From positions 1 through 41,074 of the forward strand of contig JAPOYU010000167.1 in assembly GCA_026706395.1 (NCBI GenBank): DNA of 41,074 bases, read 5' to 3'. A model generated the notes under the pieces. That model worked only from the letters and a program-made list of their open reading frames with translations, was not told the origin of the DNA and ran no database searches. Position numbers and translations under genes: made by a program. Each line of letters opens with the position of its first letter. Within the stretch, counting starts at the first letter, position 1. Shown in pieces: positions 16,408 through 25,755 of this stretch. The DNA comes from Chloroflexota bacterium. GTDB taxonomy: Bacteria > Chloroflexota > Anaerolineae > Aggregatilineales > Phototrophicaceae.

Positions 16408-18408
16408 TTAGTCGTCGATCAGGGAGTTCACCGCTTCGGCAACATGACCGGGCGTCAGGCCGAATGCCTCATATATTTTGGAATATGGCGCGCTGGCGCC
16501 GAAACGATCAACGCCGATAGCGATCCCGCCTTCGCCGATGTACTTGCTCCACCCCAGGGTCGCGCCGGCCTCAATGCTCACCCGGCGCCTTACTTCACGC
16601 GGCAGAACGCTTTCCTTGTAGTCGCGACTTTGGGCTTCGAAGAGTTCCCAACAGGGCATTGAAACTACGCGGACGCGGATATCAGCCTCTTCCAGCAGCC
16701 CGGCCGCGTCGAGCGCGATGGCGACTTCGCTGCCGCTGGCCAGAACAATGGCGTCAATTTCGCCCGATTCATGCTCGGAAAGCACATAGGCGCCGCGGGC
16801 TACACCTTCATGTATGCCCTCGTCGTTGCCGGCCAAGACCGGTAGGTCCTGCCGGCTTAGTACGATCGCCGCGGGGTGATCCAGTTCGGCGATGGCGGCC
16901 CAGGCGCCGGCAGTCTCGGTGGCATCCGCCGGGCGGAAGACGTGCAGATTCGGCATGACGCGCAGAGACATTAGCTGTTCAACTGGCTGATGTGTCGGTC
17001 CGTCTTCACCCAAGCCGATACTGTCATGCGTGAAAACGTAAACCGTTGGCAGGTCCATCAAAGCGCCCAGGCGAATCGCCGGACGCATATAATCGCTGAA
17101 GGTGAAGAATGTCGCGCTGTAGGGCTTAACGATGCCCCCGTGCAGCGCCAGGCCGTTAACGATGGCGCCCATGGCATGTTCGCGCACGCCGAAGCGCAAA
17201 TTGCGCTCGGCCGGTTGACCCGGTCCCGTATTTGCCGCGCCCGCGATCAGCGTCTTGGTGCTGCCTGCCAGGTCGGCATCGCCACCGATCATGGTCGGCG
17301 CGAATCTCGCCAGGGCATTCAGCGCTTCGCCGCCGGCATTTCGCGTGGCGACTGACGCCCCTGCCGCCCAACTTGGCAGCGCGTCACGCCAGCCGGGCGC
17401 AAACTCCCCCGCGATTGCTCGCTCCCACTCTTCAGCCAGCTCTGGGACGGCGGCTCGCCAGGTTTGGTAGCCGTCTTTCCAGGCGGCTTCAGCGGCGGCG
17501 CCGGTATCGACGGCGCTGCGGAAATGCTCCAAGGCTTCACCGGGCACGTAGAATGTCTCGGTACTGTCCCAGCCGAGATTCTCTTTCGCCAGCGCCACTT
17601 CGTCGTCCCCCAGGGGACTGCCGTGGGCGGCGCTTGTGCCTTGCTTGTTCGGGCTCCCATGACCGATTACCGTTCGAACTGAGATCAAGCTCGGCTTGTC
17701 CGTTACGCCTTTCGCGGCCGTGATGGCATCGTCAATTGCGCTCACGTCGGTGCCGTCGGCGATGCGGCTCACGTGCCAGCCTATCGCCTGGAAACGGAGC
17801 GCGATGTCTTCGGAAAATGTCATGTCGGCGGCGCCGTCCAGCGTGACTTCGTTATCGTCGTAGAGGAAGATCAGCTTGCCCAATCCCCAGTGGCCCGCCA
17901 AAGCGGCTGCCTCCAGGCAGACCCCTTCCATCAGATCGCCATCGCTGACCAGCACGTATGTGTAGTGATCGACAATGGAATATCCATCGCGGTTGAAATA
18001 GCGCGCCAGGAAAGCTTCTGCCAAAGCCATGCCGACCGCGGTGGCCGCGCCCTGACCAAGTGGACCGGTCGTCGTCTCTACGCCCGGTGTATCGCCGTGC
18101 TCGGGGTGACCCGGCGTTGGGCTGCCCCATTGTCGAAAGTTCTTTATGTCATCGAGCGATACATCAAAGCCGGTCAGATAGAGCAGGGCATAGAGCAGCA
18201 TCGAACCATGACCGGCGCTGAGGACGAAACGATCGCGGTTATGCCAGCCGGGATTGCGCGGATTGAAGCGCAGGTGGCGTAGCCACAGGGTATAGGCCAG
18301 CGGCGCCGCGCCCATTGGCAAGCCCGGGTGACCGCTGTTGGCTCGTTGCACAGCATCCATCGAGAGCGTGCGAATAGTATTGATTGCAAGCGTGGTCAAG
18401 TCAGGCAC
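16408..18408 (-). CDS. tkt: Transketolase
   Basis: 666 residues, the normal bacterial length. The enzyme moves two-carbon ketol units in the non-oxidative pentose phosphate pathway (and Calvin cycle where present), using thiamine diphosphate. Visible motifs are SGHPGLPMG with H27, SAGHGSM with H67, [22 protein letters not shown] (H101), the ThDP site SDGDLMEG (155-162) with DDN at 184-186, and in the pyrimidine domain [19 protein letters not shown] and SRQDLPVL. The start is GTG at 18408 with AGGAG 9 nt upstream. The dpm1-like gene follows after 17 bp. The only transketolase in the window; nothing unusual in the active site. Confidence 0.97.
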   Translation of the reverse strand: MPDLTTLAINTIRTLSMDAVQRANSGHPGLPMGAAPLAYTLWLRHLRFNPRNPGWHNRDRFVLSAGHGSMLLYALLYLTGFDVSLDDIKNFRQWGSPTPGHPEHGDTPGVETTTGPLGQGAATAVGMALAEAFLARYFNRDGYSIVDHYTYVLVSDGDLMEGVCLEAAALAGHWGLGKLIFLYDDNEVTLDGAADMTFSEDIALRFQAIGWHVSRIADGTDVSAIDDAITAAKGVTDKPSLISVRTVIGHGSPNKQGTSAAHGSPLGDDEVALAKENLGWDSTETFYVPGEALEHFRSAVDTGAAAEAAWKDGYQTWRAAVPELAEEWERAIAGEFAPGWRDALPSWAAGASVATRNAGGEALNALARFAPTMIGGDADLAGSTKTLIAGAANTGPGQPAERNLRFGVREHAMGAIVNGLALHGGIVKPYSATFFTFSDYMRPAIRLGALMDLPTVYVFTHDSIGLGEDGPTHQPVEQLMSLRVMPNLHVFRPADATETAGAWAAIAELDHPAAIVLSRQDLPVLAGNDEGIHEGVARGAYVLSEHESGEIDAIVLASGSEVAIALDAAGLLEEADIRVRVVSMPCWELFEAQSRDYKESVLPREVRRRVSIEAGATLGWSKYIGEGGIAIGVDRFGASAPYSKIYEAFGLTPGHVAEAVNSLIDD

Positions 18409-18501
18409 GGAATCACTCCTGTATCGGACAGCCTGTCAAGAATGCGGGGATTATATCAGTCGGGCGCCAGCAACGGAACTGTCGTAGAGGCGAGAAAATC
18501 C

Positions 18502-18527
18502 AAAAAAAGCGGATACATGGTATCCAC
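18502..18527 (-). terminator. Intrinsic terminator of spoVS
   Basis: Read on the minus strand: GTGGATAC, loop CAT, GTATCCGC, then seven T. The stem is 8 bp with one G-T wobble. It lies 52 bp after the spoVS stop and about 95 bp before the transketolase start, so it separates spoVS from tkt. This is the clearest rho-independent terminator in the window. Confidence 0.85.
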
Positions 18528-18579
18528 TGGCAGATTCTGAGCAATCAAATCTGTCGATCTTTGCCGAATGGTCTCGACG

Positions 18580-18924
18580 CTAGCTTGGCCGCGGCTCAAC
18601 GCGGAAACGAACCGCCGTGCGCTCTTGACCGTCGATGTCAACCTCGGTGAAATACGGCGTCGTCACTATGTCGATCTCATCACGCTCCAAGTAACCGCGA
18701 GCGATCGCCAAGGCCTTAACCGCTTGATTCACAGCGCCGGCGCCTATCGCCTGGACCTCGGCAATACTATGCTGCCGCATTACTCCGGCGATAGCGCCCG
18801 CAACCGCGGTGGACCGCGAACGCGCTGACACCTTAATAATATCCGGTCCTTCATCCGTGAATGTACTGACCGGTTCTACGAATGAATTGCTCACCTGTAC
18901 ATGGTGGCTATCATATTCGGACAT
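18580..18924 (-). CDS. spoVS: Stage V sporulation protein S family protein
   Basis: 114 residues. The core from about residue 29 (IIKVSARSRSTAVAGAIAGV, then IQ-like VQAIGAGAVNQAVKALAIARG, IDGQERTAVRFRVEP) is a textbook SpoVS/Alba-like fold, about 86 residues. Here a polar 28-residue extension precedes it. SpoVS acts in late sporulation in Bacillus, but homologues are common in non-sporulating Chloroflexota and Deinococcus-Thermus, where they are thought to be nucleic-acid-binding regulators. A very strong ribosome-binding site (AAGGGGGAG, complement at 18929-18937) supports the start. The gene is monocistronic: terminator downstream, 340 bp AT-rich region upstream. Confidence 0.93.
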   Translation of the reverse strand: MSEYDSHHVQVSNSFVEPVSTFTDEGPDIIKVSARSRSTAVAGAIAGVMRQHSIAEVQAIGAGAVNQAVKALAIARGYLERDEIDIVTTPYFTEVDIDGQERTAVRFRVEPRPS

Positions 18925-19264
18925 TAACTCCCCCTTTGACAGAAACCAGGCTCCACCGCAATGTATCGCAATATAACTGAGATTTTATACTCATTTTGCT
19001 GTTACGTCTATCATTGCTGCTGAATTATGCATAAACCTGAACCTCAATTGTAGATTATCATACATTATGTGCCGAATCAACGAGCGATATTCCGACAACC
19101 TGTCTCATAATAATGCCGGGGCGGCGCCGCGAAGGAATTCTCGGGGCGCGCAACGCCGCTGGGCGGAAGCCTGTCACCCTGTCAATTGGCTGCTATTCTC
19201 GCTAGAATCAACATAGTAGCGGGCATCGCCAGCGCGCCATCCTTCGAGCCGAACTGGGAACACA
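18925..19264. promoter_or_regulatory. AT-rich divergent promoter region of spoVS and the VWA gene
   Basis: 340 bp without a gene. The part at about 18960-19080 is markedly AT-richer than its surroundings. On the minus strand TTGATT at about 19074-19079 is followed after 15 bp by GATAAT, a plausible but imperfect promoter for spoVS with a long leader. The right part (19110-19200) is GC-rich with short inverted repeats. No convincing promoter was found for the plus-strand VWA gene, whose ATG has only GGGA upstream. Confidence 0.4.
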
Positions 19265-22147
19265 ATGCAGCTGACCGCCCCACATTTCGCCTTCGTTATG
19301 CTCTTGCTTTTGCCGGTCGTTTGGACGATCGGCTTCCCGCGGCATGCCTTTCGTCGCCGCCGCGATGTCGCCAGCCTGGCTTTGCGCACGTTTATTATTG
19401 TGCTCCTGGTCTTGGCGCTTGCGGGATTGCAGAGTGTACAGGCGGTCGAACGGCTGGCTGTGGTTTTCCTGGTGGATGCTTCCGACAGCATGGGGAGCGG
19501 CAGTCGAGAACGTCAGCTCGACTTCATGCGCGAGGCGCTCGCCGTAAAGCAGCCGGACGATGAATGGGCGGCGCTGCTCTTCGGCGATAATGCGGTGCCG
19601 GAGACGGACTTCAGCGTCGCAGGCGAGATAGAAAGCTTCGGCTCGACCCCTCAGACAACCGGAACAGACATCGCCAACGCGATCCAGACGGCGCTGTCTA
19701 TGTTCCCGCCCGATGTCTCGCGCCGGATTGTCCTTATGAGTGACGGACAAGTCACCAAAGGCGATGCCATCGCGAGGGCGCAGCGCGCGGCGGTCTCCGG
19801 CGTCGAAATCAGTTATGTTCCGGTGTTTCGCCCAGCAGCGCCCGATGTTCGCATCACGGGCATAGATGCGCCGAGCCGCGTGGCCGAGAACCAGAGTTTC
19901 GACATCGCGGTTGGGATTCATGCCGAAACAGCGACGCCTGCGACCTTGCTGATCTTCTCCGGCGGGCGCTTGATCCACGAGGAAGCGCTGGAGCTGCAGG
20001 CGGGGGACACGCGCTACAGCCTGACGCAGGCCGGCGAAAGAAGCGGCTTTCTTGACTTCACTGCTCAAGTCGTCGTGCCGGGTGAAAACGACAATTACAG
20101 GCAAAACAATCAGCTTGGCGCCTTTAGCCAGGTGGTCGGGCCGGCGCGCGTACTCCTGGTAAGCACTGATGAATCGGAGACGCAATACCTGTTGCCGGCC
20201 CTCGAACAAGTGGGCATCCTGGTTGATTCGAGCGCGCCGGCCGATATGCCCGTCACAATGGCGAGTTTGGCGAATTACAAGAGCGTCATCCTCGCCAATG
20301 TGCCGGCGACGGAGCTCGGCCATGGGCAGATGACCCTGCTGGATCAATACGTCAGCGATGTCGGCGGCGGACTGATCATGATCGGAGGGCCGGAAAGCTA
20401 TGCCCCCGGTGGCTACTATCAGACGCCGCTGGAACGAACGCTGCCGGTGGAAATGCAGATCAAAGACCAGAAGCGCCTTCCGCAACTGACTATCGCCTAC
20501 TTGATCGATCGGTCGGGCAGCATGGGGCAGATCGGACGCAGCGGCGTGCCAAACCTGGAGCTCGCCAAACGCGCGATAGTGCTTTCCTTGGAGTTGCTGC
20601 AGCCGTCGGATCGTGTCGCCATCGGCACATTTGATACCGGCGGCGCCTGGGTAGTGCCGTTTCAGCGGGTTAACGACGCGCAGGCCCTGATCGCGATGAC
20701 CAATACGATACGCTCGGGCGGCGGCACGGACATCATGGCGGGCTTGCGCCTGGTCGAACGCGATATCGTCGAAGAACCGTCCCAACTCAAGCATCTGATT
20801 TTGCTCACGGACGGCGGGGCCAGCCCTACCGGTTTGGTCGAGCTCAGCCAATCCCTACACGACAATTCTAACGTGACGCTGTCGGCGATCGCCATCGGAC
20901 GCAATCCGGGCGCTTTCCTTGAGACGATGGCTGAAGCCGGGGCAGGGAATTATTACCGCGTGGCCGATGTCGAGCAGATTCCCCTGATATTTGCGCAGGA
21001 AACCGTGCTGGCATCGCGCTCATACATCGTCGAGGAGAGCTTCACGCCACGCCTGACCGGCAGCAGCGCAATCATTGATGGGATCGGCTCTATGCCGCCC
21101 CTGCGCGGCTATGTCGCCTCTACCCCGAAGGCTGCTGCCCAGCGTATCCTTAGCGGTCCGGAACCCTATGAAGACCCCGTACTTGCCGCCTGGCAGTATG
21201 GCTTGGGACGGGTGGTGGCTTGGACGGCCGACGCCAACGCGCGCTGGGCGAACGAATGGGTGGACTGGGAGGATTTCCCGCGTTTTTGGGGGCAGGCCGT
21301 TGCCTGGAGCATCAACGCGGGCGCCAACAAAAACCTGGAGACCAGCATCGTCGCGCACAACGACCGGGCCCGAATCGTCGTTGATGCCCGCGATGATGCC
21401 GGCGGATTCCTCGATGGCTTGACTTTGAGCAGCGCTGTTCTGAATCCCGCGGGCGGCAGCCTGCGTATTCCCTTGCAGCAGACTGCGCCGGGACGATACG
21501 AGTCAAGCTTTATGCCGAGTAACGAAGGCGCTTACTTCTTGACGATTAGCGGAGGATCACCGCCCGGATCAACTGAAGCGAACCTGACCGACCTGCATGG
21601 CTGGGTGATGTCATACTCTCCCGAATACATCCCCCGCCCTCATGATGAGCGTTTGCTGGCCGAGATCGCCGAGATCACCGGTGGCGAGAACCTCGCCGAG
21701 CGGCCCGATGCCGTCTTCGCGCATGACCTGGGCGCGGAAATGGCGGCGACGGACATTTGGGAGCGCCTGATTCTATTGGCGCTGCTGCTGCTGCCGCTGG
21801 ATATCGCCGTCCGCCGCTTGATCGTCACGCGTAGCGACTTGCAGCGACTGCGCGCATACTTGGGCGGCCGAGGCCGAGACGAGTCGCGATCACAGCGTAT
21901 GCAGGCGCTTTTCCGCGCCCGCGGTCGCAGTCGGACGACAACGCGATATGGCGACGGCATAACCCCAAGGCCCTCACCGCGCGGCGATGACCGTCCGCCG
22001 CCACCGAGCCCGTCGGCGATGGCCCCGCCAAAGTCGACCAAAGGCCGGGATGCGCTGGAGCCCGAATTCAAGCTGCATGATACGGAAGTGGTGAATCTGG
22101 GCGATCAACTCTTGAAGCGGCGCAAACGCCGGCCCGATGACGAGTGA
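19265..22147 (+). CDS. Membrane protein with two VWA domains and GATase1-like domain
   Basis: 960 residues. Two N-terminal membrane helices (about 5-22 and 38-58) resemble the BatA-type N-terminus. A first VWA domain has the metal site DASDS (D71-S75). An Ig-like segment and a class I glutamine-amidotransferase-like region (ARVLLVSTDESETQYLLPAL, GGGLIMIGGPESYAPGGY) follow. A second VWA domain has DRSGS (D415-S419) and LILLTDGGASP. A further beta-rich part contains WTADANARWANEW, then a last helix (about 831-850) and a Arg/Pro-rich cytosolic tail. Both MIDAS motifs are complete, so both could bind a metal and a protein ligand. Proteins of this plan are often next to MoxR ATPases; none is here. 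Possible roles are envelope maintenance or surface interaction. Confidence 0.85.
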   Translation: MQLTAPHFAFVMLLLLPVVWTIGFPRHAFRRRRDVASLALRTFIIVLLVLALAGLQSVQAVERLAVVFLVDASDSMGSGSRERQLDFMREALAVKQPDDEWAALLFGDNAVPETDFSVAGEIESFGSTPQTTGTDIANAIQTALSMFPPDVSRRIVLMSDGQVTKGDAIARAQRAAVSGVEISYVPVFRPAAPDVRITGIDAPSRVAENQSFDIAVGIHAETATPATLLIFSGGRLIHEEALELQAGDTRYSLTQAGERSGFLDFTAQVVVPGENDNYRQNNQLGAFSQVVGPARVLLVSTDESETQYLLPALEQVGILVDSSAPADMPVTMASLANYKSVILANVPATELGHGQMTLLDQYVSDVGGGLIMIGGPESYAPGGYYQTPLERTLPVEMQIKDQKRLPQLTIAYLIDRSGSMGQIGRSGVPNLELAKRAIVLSLELLQPSDRVAIGTFDTGGAWVVPFQRVNDAQALIAMTNTIRSGGGTDIMAGLRLVERDIVEEPSQLKHLILLTDGGASPTGLVELSQSLHDNSNVTLSAIAIGRNPGAFLETMAEAGAGNYYRVADVEQIPLIFAQETVLASRSYIVEESFTPRLTGSSAIIDGIGSMPPLRGYVASTPKAAAQRILSGPEPYEDPVLAAWQYGLGRVVAWTADANARWANEWVDWEDFPRFWGQAVAWSINAGANKNLETSIVAHNDRARIVVDARDDAGGFLDGLTLSSAVLNPAGGSLRIPLQQTAPGRYESSFMPSNEGAYFLTISGGSPPGSTEANLTDLHGWVMSYSPEYIPRPHDERLLAEIAEITGGENLAERPDAVFAHDLGAEMAATDIWERLILLALLLLPLDIAVRRLIVTRSDLQRLRAYLGGRGRDESRSQRMQALFRARGRSRTTTRYGDGITPRPSPRGDDRPPPPSPSAMAPPKSTKGRDALEPEFKLHDTEVVNLGDQLLKRRKRRPDDE

Positions 22148-22187
22148 GCGCTATCCTGTCATAGCAGCATACGCTCAACCCGCGCTG

Positions 22188-22685
22188 CTAGGCCAAGCCC
22201 ACATCGATCAGATACTCCGTAAAATCCAGATTCCCGGGCGACTGGCCAAAACCGGTCAACAGCGCAGCGCATTCCGCGCGATGCTGCGTCCCGTGATTGA
22301 CGACGTGGGCCAGGCAGTGCCAAAGGACCCGGTGATACGTTCTGCCCCGGCCCTCATAGCTGACCGTGCCGAGCAAGTCTTCATCGCTCAGGCTGTTGAG
22401 ATAGTCCCGGAAGGCCAGCCTCTCCCCCGCCCAGCGATCGCGGATGGCAGCGATATCGGGGAAATCTTCCGGCTCCAGCCATTCGACGTGTTCGCCCTCT
22501 CTTAGCAAGACGCGCCAGACGTACTCCGCATCCATGAGATGCACGAGCGCGCCGCGCAGGCTGCCCCAACCGAATTCGTTCGCGGCCGAAAGTTGCTCAG
22601 GCGACGCCTTTTCCGCGCTATCGAGTATCCTCTCGTTCGCCCAATCATTGTATTGGAAGAGCAAATCGATATCGTTTCGATTCAT
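22188..22685 (-). CDS. DinB-family protein, copy 1
   Basis: 165 residues from the ATG at 22685 (frame is open further upstream, but homology starts at MNRNDIDLLFQYNDWANERIL). DinB/YfiT proteins are four-helix bundles with a three-histidine metal site; H49 (LVHLMDAE) and H131/H135 (HVVNHGTQHRAE) fit that site. Members of the family act as metal-dependent hydrolases or thiol transferases; the substrate here is unknown. It is the third gene in a tandem trio of paralogues read from right to left, 8 bp after copy 2, and the most divergent at the C-terminus (ending YLIDVGLA). Confidence 0.9.
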   Translation of the reverse strand: MNRNDIDLLFQYNDWANERILDSAEKASPEQLSAANEFGWGSLRGALVHLMDAEYVWRVLLREGEHVEWLEPEDFPDIAAIRDRWAGERLAFRDYLNSLSDEDLLGTVSYEGRGRTYHRVLWHCLAHVVNHGTQHRAECAALLTGFGQSPGNLDFTEYLIDVGLA

Positions 22686-22693
22686 GTCGCCCC

Positions 22694-23194
22694 CTATGCG
22701 CTCTCTTCTCGCTGGCGCAGGAAAAGCGTGAAATCCATATCGCCGGGCGAGTGACCAAATCCGGTCAATAGCGCGGCGCATTCGGCGCGGTGCTGCGTGC
22801 CATGATTGACAACGTGCGCCAGAAAATGCCAGAGCGTACTGCTGCGCTGTCGGCCGTCCCGCTCGAACGTCACTGGGCCGCTGACATCAGCGTCGCTCAG
22901 GCCATTGAGATAATCCCACAGCTTGGCTGTCTCAGCCTTGTAACGGGCGCTTATAGACGCGACATCGGGGAAGTCCGTCGCCTCCGGGCGCGCAACCTCG
23001 CCCAGACCACTGAGCCGATTGCGCCAGCCGATTTCGGCGGTCATGATATGCACGAGTAAACCGCGCAGGTCGCCCCAGCCCAGATCGTTAGGCGCCGTGA
23101 GCTCTTCCGGTGAGACGCCCGCCGCGGCATCGAGGATGCGCCGGTTGGCCCATTCGTTGTATTGATAGAGCAGTTGGATATCGTCGCGTTTCAT
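22694..23194 (-). CDS. DinB-family protein, copy 2
   Basis: 166 residues, starting MKRDDIQLLYQYNEWANRRILD. It keeps the metal-site pattern: LLVHIMTAE for the first His and HVVNHGTQHRAE for the second and third. Its last 40 residues are identical to those of copy 3, although the rest of the two proteins is clearly diverged. The start-to-start distance to copy 1 is 509 bp and to copy 3 is 510 bp. The three genes are separated by 8 and 9 bp and must be one operon. Confidence 0.92.
   Translation of the reverse strand: MKRDDIQLLYQYNEWANRRILDAAAGVSPEELTAPNDLGWGDLRGLLVHIMTAEIGWRNRLSGLGEVARPEATDFPDVASISARYKAETAKLWDYLNGLSDADVSGPVTFERDGRQRSSTLWHFLAHVVNHGTQHRAECAALLTGFGHSPGDMDFTLFLRQREESA
22697..22813. 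repeat. Near-identical 117-bp patch between DinB copies 2 and 3 (first copy)
   Basis: 22697-22813 matches 23207-23323 with only two differences that I can see (22721 g to a, 22790 g to a), at an offset of 510 bp. It covers the 3' ends of copies 2 and 3. The flanking gene parts are far less similar. This is the footprint of gene conversion or very recent unequal recombination inside an older tandem array. Confidence 0.85.
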
Positions 23195-23203
23195 GTCGCC
23201 TCC

Positions 23204-23704
23204 TTATGCGCTCTCTTCTCGCTGGCGCAGAAAAAGCGTGAAATCCATATCGCCGGGCGAGTGACCAAATCCGGTCAATAGCGCGGCGCATTCGGCGCGA
23301 TGCTGCGTGCCATGATTGACAACATGCACAAGCGCCTGCCACAGGACCCATTCGTACTGCCGCCCCTCTCTTTGGCTGGAGTGAACGCGCGCAAGATCGT
23401 CGTCAGCCAGCGTCTCCAGGCACTGCCGGGTGACAGCATTCTGTCGCTGCCAGCGTTGTCGCAGCGCTGGGACATCCGCGAACTTCTCCGGGTCCAGTAT
23501 CCCTTCGTCGTCCCTGTCAAATAGGAAGCAGAACCAGCCATATTCAGCGTCAAGGATGTGAACCAGCGCGCCGAGCAGATTTCCCCAGCCGAATTCATTC
23601 GGCGTCTTCAACTGTTTCTGCGGGACATTTTCCGCTGCGTCCAGGATTCGATTGTTCGCCCATTCGTTGTAGGCGTAATACAGCTTGATATCTTCGACTT
23701 TCAT
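23204..23704 (-). CDS. DinB-family protein, copy 3 (first in transcription order)
   Basis: 166 residues, starting MKVEDIKLYYAYNEWANNRILD. Metal-site residues are in LVHILDAE and HVVNHGTQHRAE. The C-terminal 40 residues equal those of copy 2. GGAGGAG-like sequence lies just upstream (complement TCTCCTCC at 23706-23713), a strong ribosome-binding site, and this gene leads the trio. The divergent methyltransferase starts 91 bp away, so the promoters of both lie in 23705-23795. Confidence 0.92.
   Translation of the reverse strand: MKVEDIKLYYAYNEWANNRILDAAENVPQKQLKTPNEFGWGNLLGALVHILDAEYGWFCFLFDRDDEGILDPEKFADVPALRQRWQRQNAVTRQCLETLADDDLARVHSSQREGRQYEWVLWQALVHVVNHGTQHRAECAALLTGFGHSPGDMDFTLFLRQREESA
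23207..23323. repeat. Near-identical 117-bp patch between DinB copies 2 and 3 (second copy)
   Basis: Partner of 22697-22813; it encodes the last 39 residues of DinB copy 3. See that entry for the comparison. Confidence 0.85.
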
Positions 23705-23795
23705 GTCTCCTCCGGCAAGATAAAAGGATCAATGAGAAACATCCCGCGGTTTATAGCGTTATACTGGCAGGAGATACAGCCTTTGCCTATGGTCT

Positions 23796-24599
23796 ATGCC
23801 CGTCAATTACGATAATGCCGTCGACTATTACGATGCCACGCGCGGCTACCGCGAAGGGGTCGTTGAGCGCTATCGCGGGGCCCTGCTCGGCTGCATTGGC
23901 GCCGGCGCTTCAGAGCGCTTTCTGGAGTTGGGGATTGGCAGCGGGCTGATCGCCGAGCCCTTTATCCGCGCCGCGCACCACTATTTCGGCATCGACTTTT
24001 CGCGGGGCATGATGCGGCTCATGCGGACAAAGTTGGGGGGCGTACAGCATCCGCTTCTGGCGCAGGCGGATATCCGCAACGTCCCCTTTGCCACCGCCAG
24101 CTTTGACGTCATTCACGCTGTGCGCGTTTTTCATCATTTGCCTGAGTGGCGCGATTGCATCGACGAGGCGCGGCGGCTGCTAAAACCGGGCGGCGCCTTG
24201 ATCATCGTGGAAAACATCGCGCCCGCTGATGCTGATCCGCCGCCCTGGCGAATCGTCCAGGACCAATGGGACGCAATCCTGCGGGACATGGGCGTCAACG
24301 CTGATAGCGCTCACCAAGGCATATGGCTGACGGACGATGCCATGAGCCGCTATCTTGGGGCTGCCGGCGCCAATGTGGACGCGGTCGACCTGTTGCGATA
24401 CCTCGAGAAGCCGGTGTCCTGCCGCATCATGGTTGAGCGCCGCGCGGCGGGCATGTTCAGCAGCGACTGGAGTTTGCCAAGAGCGATACATCGCGAGGCG
24501 GCGCACGCGCTGGTCGATTGGCTGGAGCATGACTGCGCGGCGCCGGATGAGTTGGCCGAGCGAGAGATGCTTTTTCGCGCCCTCATCGCCCGCTGGTGA
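23796..24599 (+). CDS. Class I SAM-dependent methyltransferase
   Basis: 267 residues. Motif I is FLELGIGSGLIAEPF (about 42-56), the acidic residue after beta-2 is in YFGIDFSRGMM (D67), motif II is FDVIHAVRVFHHLPEW and motif III is LLKPGGALIIVE. This is the UbiE/Methyltransf_11 type of Rossmann fold that transfers a methyl group from S-adenosylmethionine. The C-terminal 120 residues are specific to the protein and give no clue to the substrate. A TATACT hexamer at 23760-23765 may be its -10 box. It is divergent from the DinB trio and 82 bp before the antiporter gene on the same strand. Confidence 0.9.
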   Translation: MPVNYDNAVDYYDATRGYREGVVERYRGALLGCIGAGASERFLELGIGSGLIAEPFIRAAHHYFGIDFSRGMMRLMRTKLGGVQHPLLAQADIRNVPFATASFDVIHAVRVFHHLPEWRDCIDEARRLLKPGGALIIVENIAPADADPPPWRIVQDQWDAILRDMGVNADSAHQGIWLTDDAMSRYLGAAGANVDAVDLLRYLEKPVSCRIMVERRAAGMFSSDWSLPRAIHREAAHALVDWLEHDCAAPDELAEREMLFRALIARW

Positions 24600-24681
24600 T
24601 CGAAGCGGCGAGTGCCGGTCTTGACGCGCCGCAGTATCATGGGTGGAGACGATAGCGCGCAAATGCGCCGGAGAATAGGCA

Positions 24682-25755
24682 ATGGGCGACGTCCTCTTGA
24701 GTCTGGCGGCAATTCTCGCTGCCGTGTTCGTACTGGCAGTGCTGACCGACAAGTTCTTCATCCCCAGCCTGGACGAGATATCGCGCCGCTTGAAACTCTC
24801 CGATGAAGTAGCGGGCGCGTCATTGATGGCGATCGGCTCATCGGCGCCGGAACTGGCGATTGCGCTGATGGCCCTTTTCACCGGCGGCGGCGAACACAGC
24901 GATGTCGGCATCGGCACTATTGTCGGCTCTGCCGTCTTCAACATTCTGGTGATCACGGGGGTATCGGCTGTGCTGGCCCGTGGCTTGCATATTCATATCT
25001 TCGCCGTCGGGCGCGATATCGTTTATTACCTGATTTCGATCTTGTATCTGGGCTTGGTCTTTTTCGACGGCCATGTCTCTCTGATCGAAGCGATCCTGGG
25101 CTTGGTGGGCTACGTCGTGTATATGGGCGTACTCATCGTATTGAAGGATCCGGAGGCTGATGAGGAAGAAGCCGCCGACCTACCGCAGACGAGCGAACCG
25201 GCGCCGGGCAAGGTAGCCGGCTGGCATCATTTGGAAGACTTGGTCGTGATGCTGCTGCGGCGGATCACAGGCGCGCCCGACAAAAACTTCATCTGGGCAT
25301 TCGCCGTATCGATTGCCTTAATTGTCGCGCTGAGCTACATCCTGGTGGAAGCGACGATAGTCTTCTCGGTCGGCATCGGCATTCCGCCGGTGATCGTGGC
25401 ATTGACCTTGCTGGCGGCCGGCACATCGGCGCCCGACTTGATGGCGTCGGTTGATGTAGCCCGCGAAGGGCGGGGCGGCATGGCGGTCGCCAACGCCGTC
25501 GGCTCAAACACCTTCGACTTGCTCGTGGGCTTGGCTCTGCCCTGGACGATAGCGCTCTCCGCCCTCGGTCTCAGCGGAATCAATGTGGGCACGGGCGACC
25601 TCTGGACCTCCATCGGCATCCTGGTGATCACCACTCTGGTTCTCTTTGGATTTCTCTGGACGGAACGCGGATTGAGTCGACGGGAAGGCTGGGTCCTGCT
25701 GCTCCTATACGCCGTATTCGTCGTCTATACGCTGTCCAGCGGGACATCGGTATAA
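24682..25755 (+). CDS. Calcium/sodium antiporter (CaCA family, YrbG-like)
   Basis: 357 residues with about ten hydrophobic segments in two inverted halves. The alpha-repeat signatures are complete: GSSAPELAIAL from residue 52 with GTIVGSAVFNIL, and GTSAPDLMASVDVAREG from residue 247 with NAVGSNTFDLLVGLALPW. The Glu and Asp in these repeats bind the ions in K+-dependent or independent Na+/Ca2+ exchangers. A charged loop between the halves (about 155-180, acidic and Pro-rich) is cytosolic. It would export Ca2+ using the Na+ or H+ gradient. Ribosome-binding site is GGAGAATAGG just upstream. It may be transcribed together with the methyltransferase. Confidence 0.93.
   Translation: MGDVLLSLAAILAAVFVLAVLTDKFFIPSLDEISRRLKLSDEVAGASLMAIGSSAPELAIALMALFTGGGEHSDVGIGTIVGSAVFNILVITGVSAVLARGLHIHIFAVGRDIVYYLISILYLGLVFFDGHVSLIEAILGLVGYVVYMGVLIVLKDPEADEEEAADLPQTSEPAPGKVAGWHHLEDLVVMLLRRITGAPDKNFIWAFAVSIALIVALSYILVEATIVFSVGIGIPPVIVALTLLAAGTSAPDLMASVDVAREGRGGMAVANAVGSNTFDLLVGLALPWTIALSALGLSGINVGTGDLWTSIGILVITTLVLFGFLWTERGLSRREGWVLLLLYAVFVVYTLSSGTSV

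Noticed and set aside
18456..18641. 61-codon minus-strand frame overlapping the end of spoVS
   Set aside because: It runs through the spoVS terminator hairpin and has no ribosome-binding site.
19208..20851. 547-codon minus-strand open frame opposite the VWA gene
   Set aside because: Composition is rich in Arg/His/Gln as expected of an antisense frame; the plus strand encodes two clear VWA domains.
22137..22505. Plus-strand frame of 122 codons after the VWA gene
   Set aside because: Antisense shadow of DinB copy 1.
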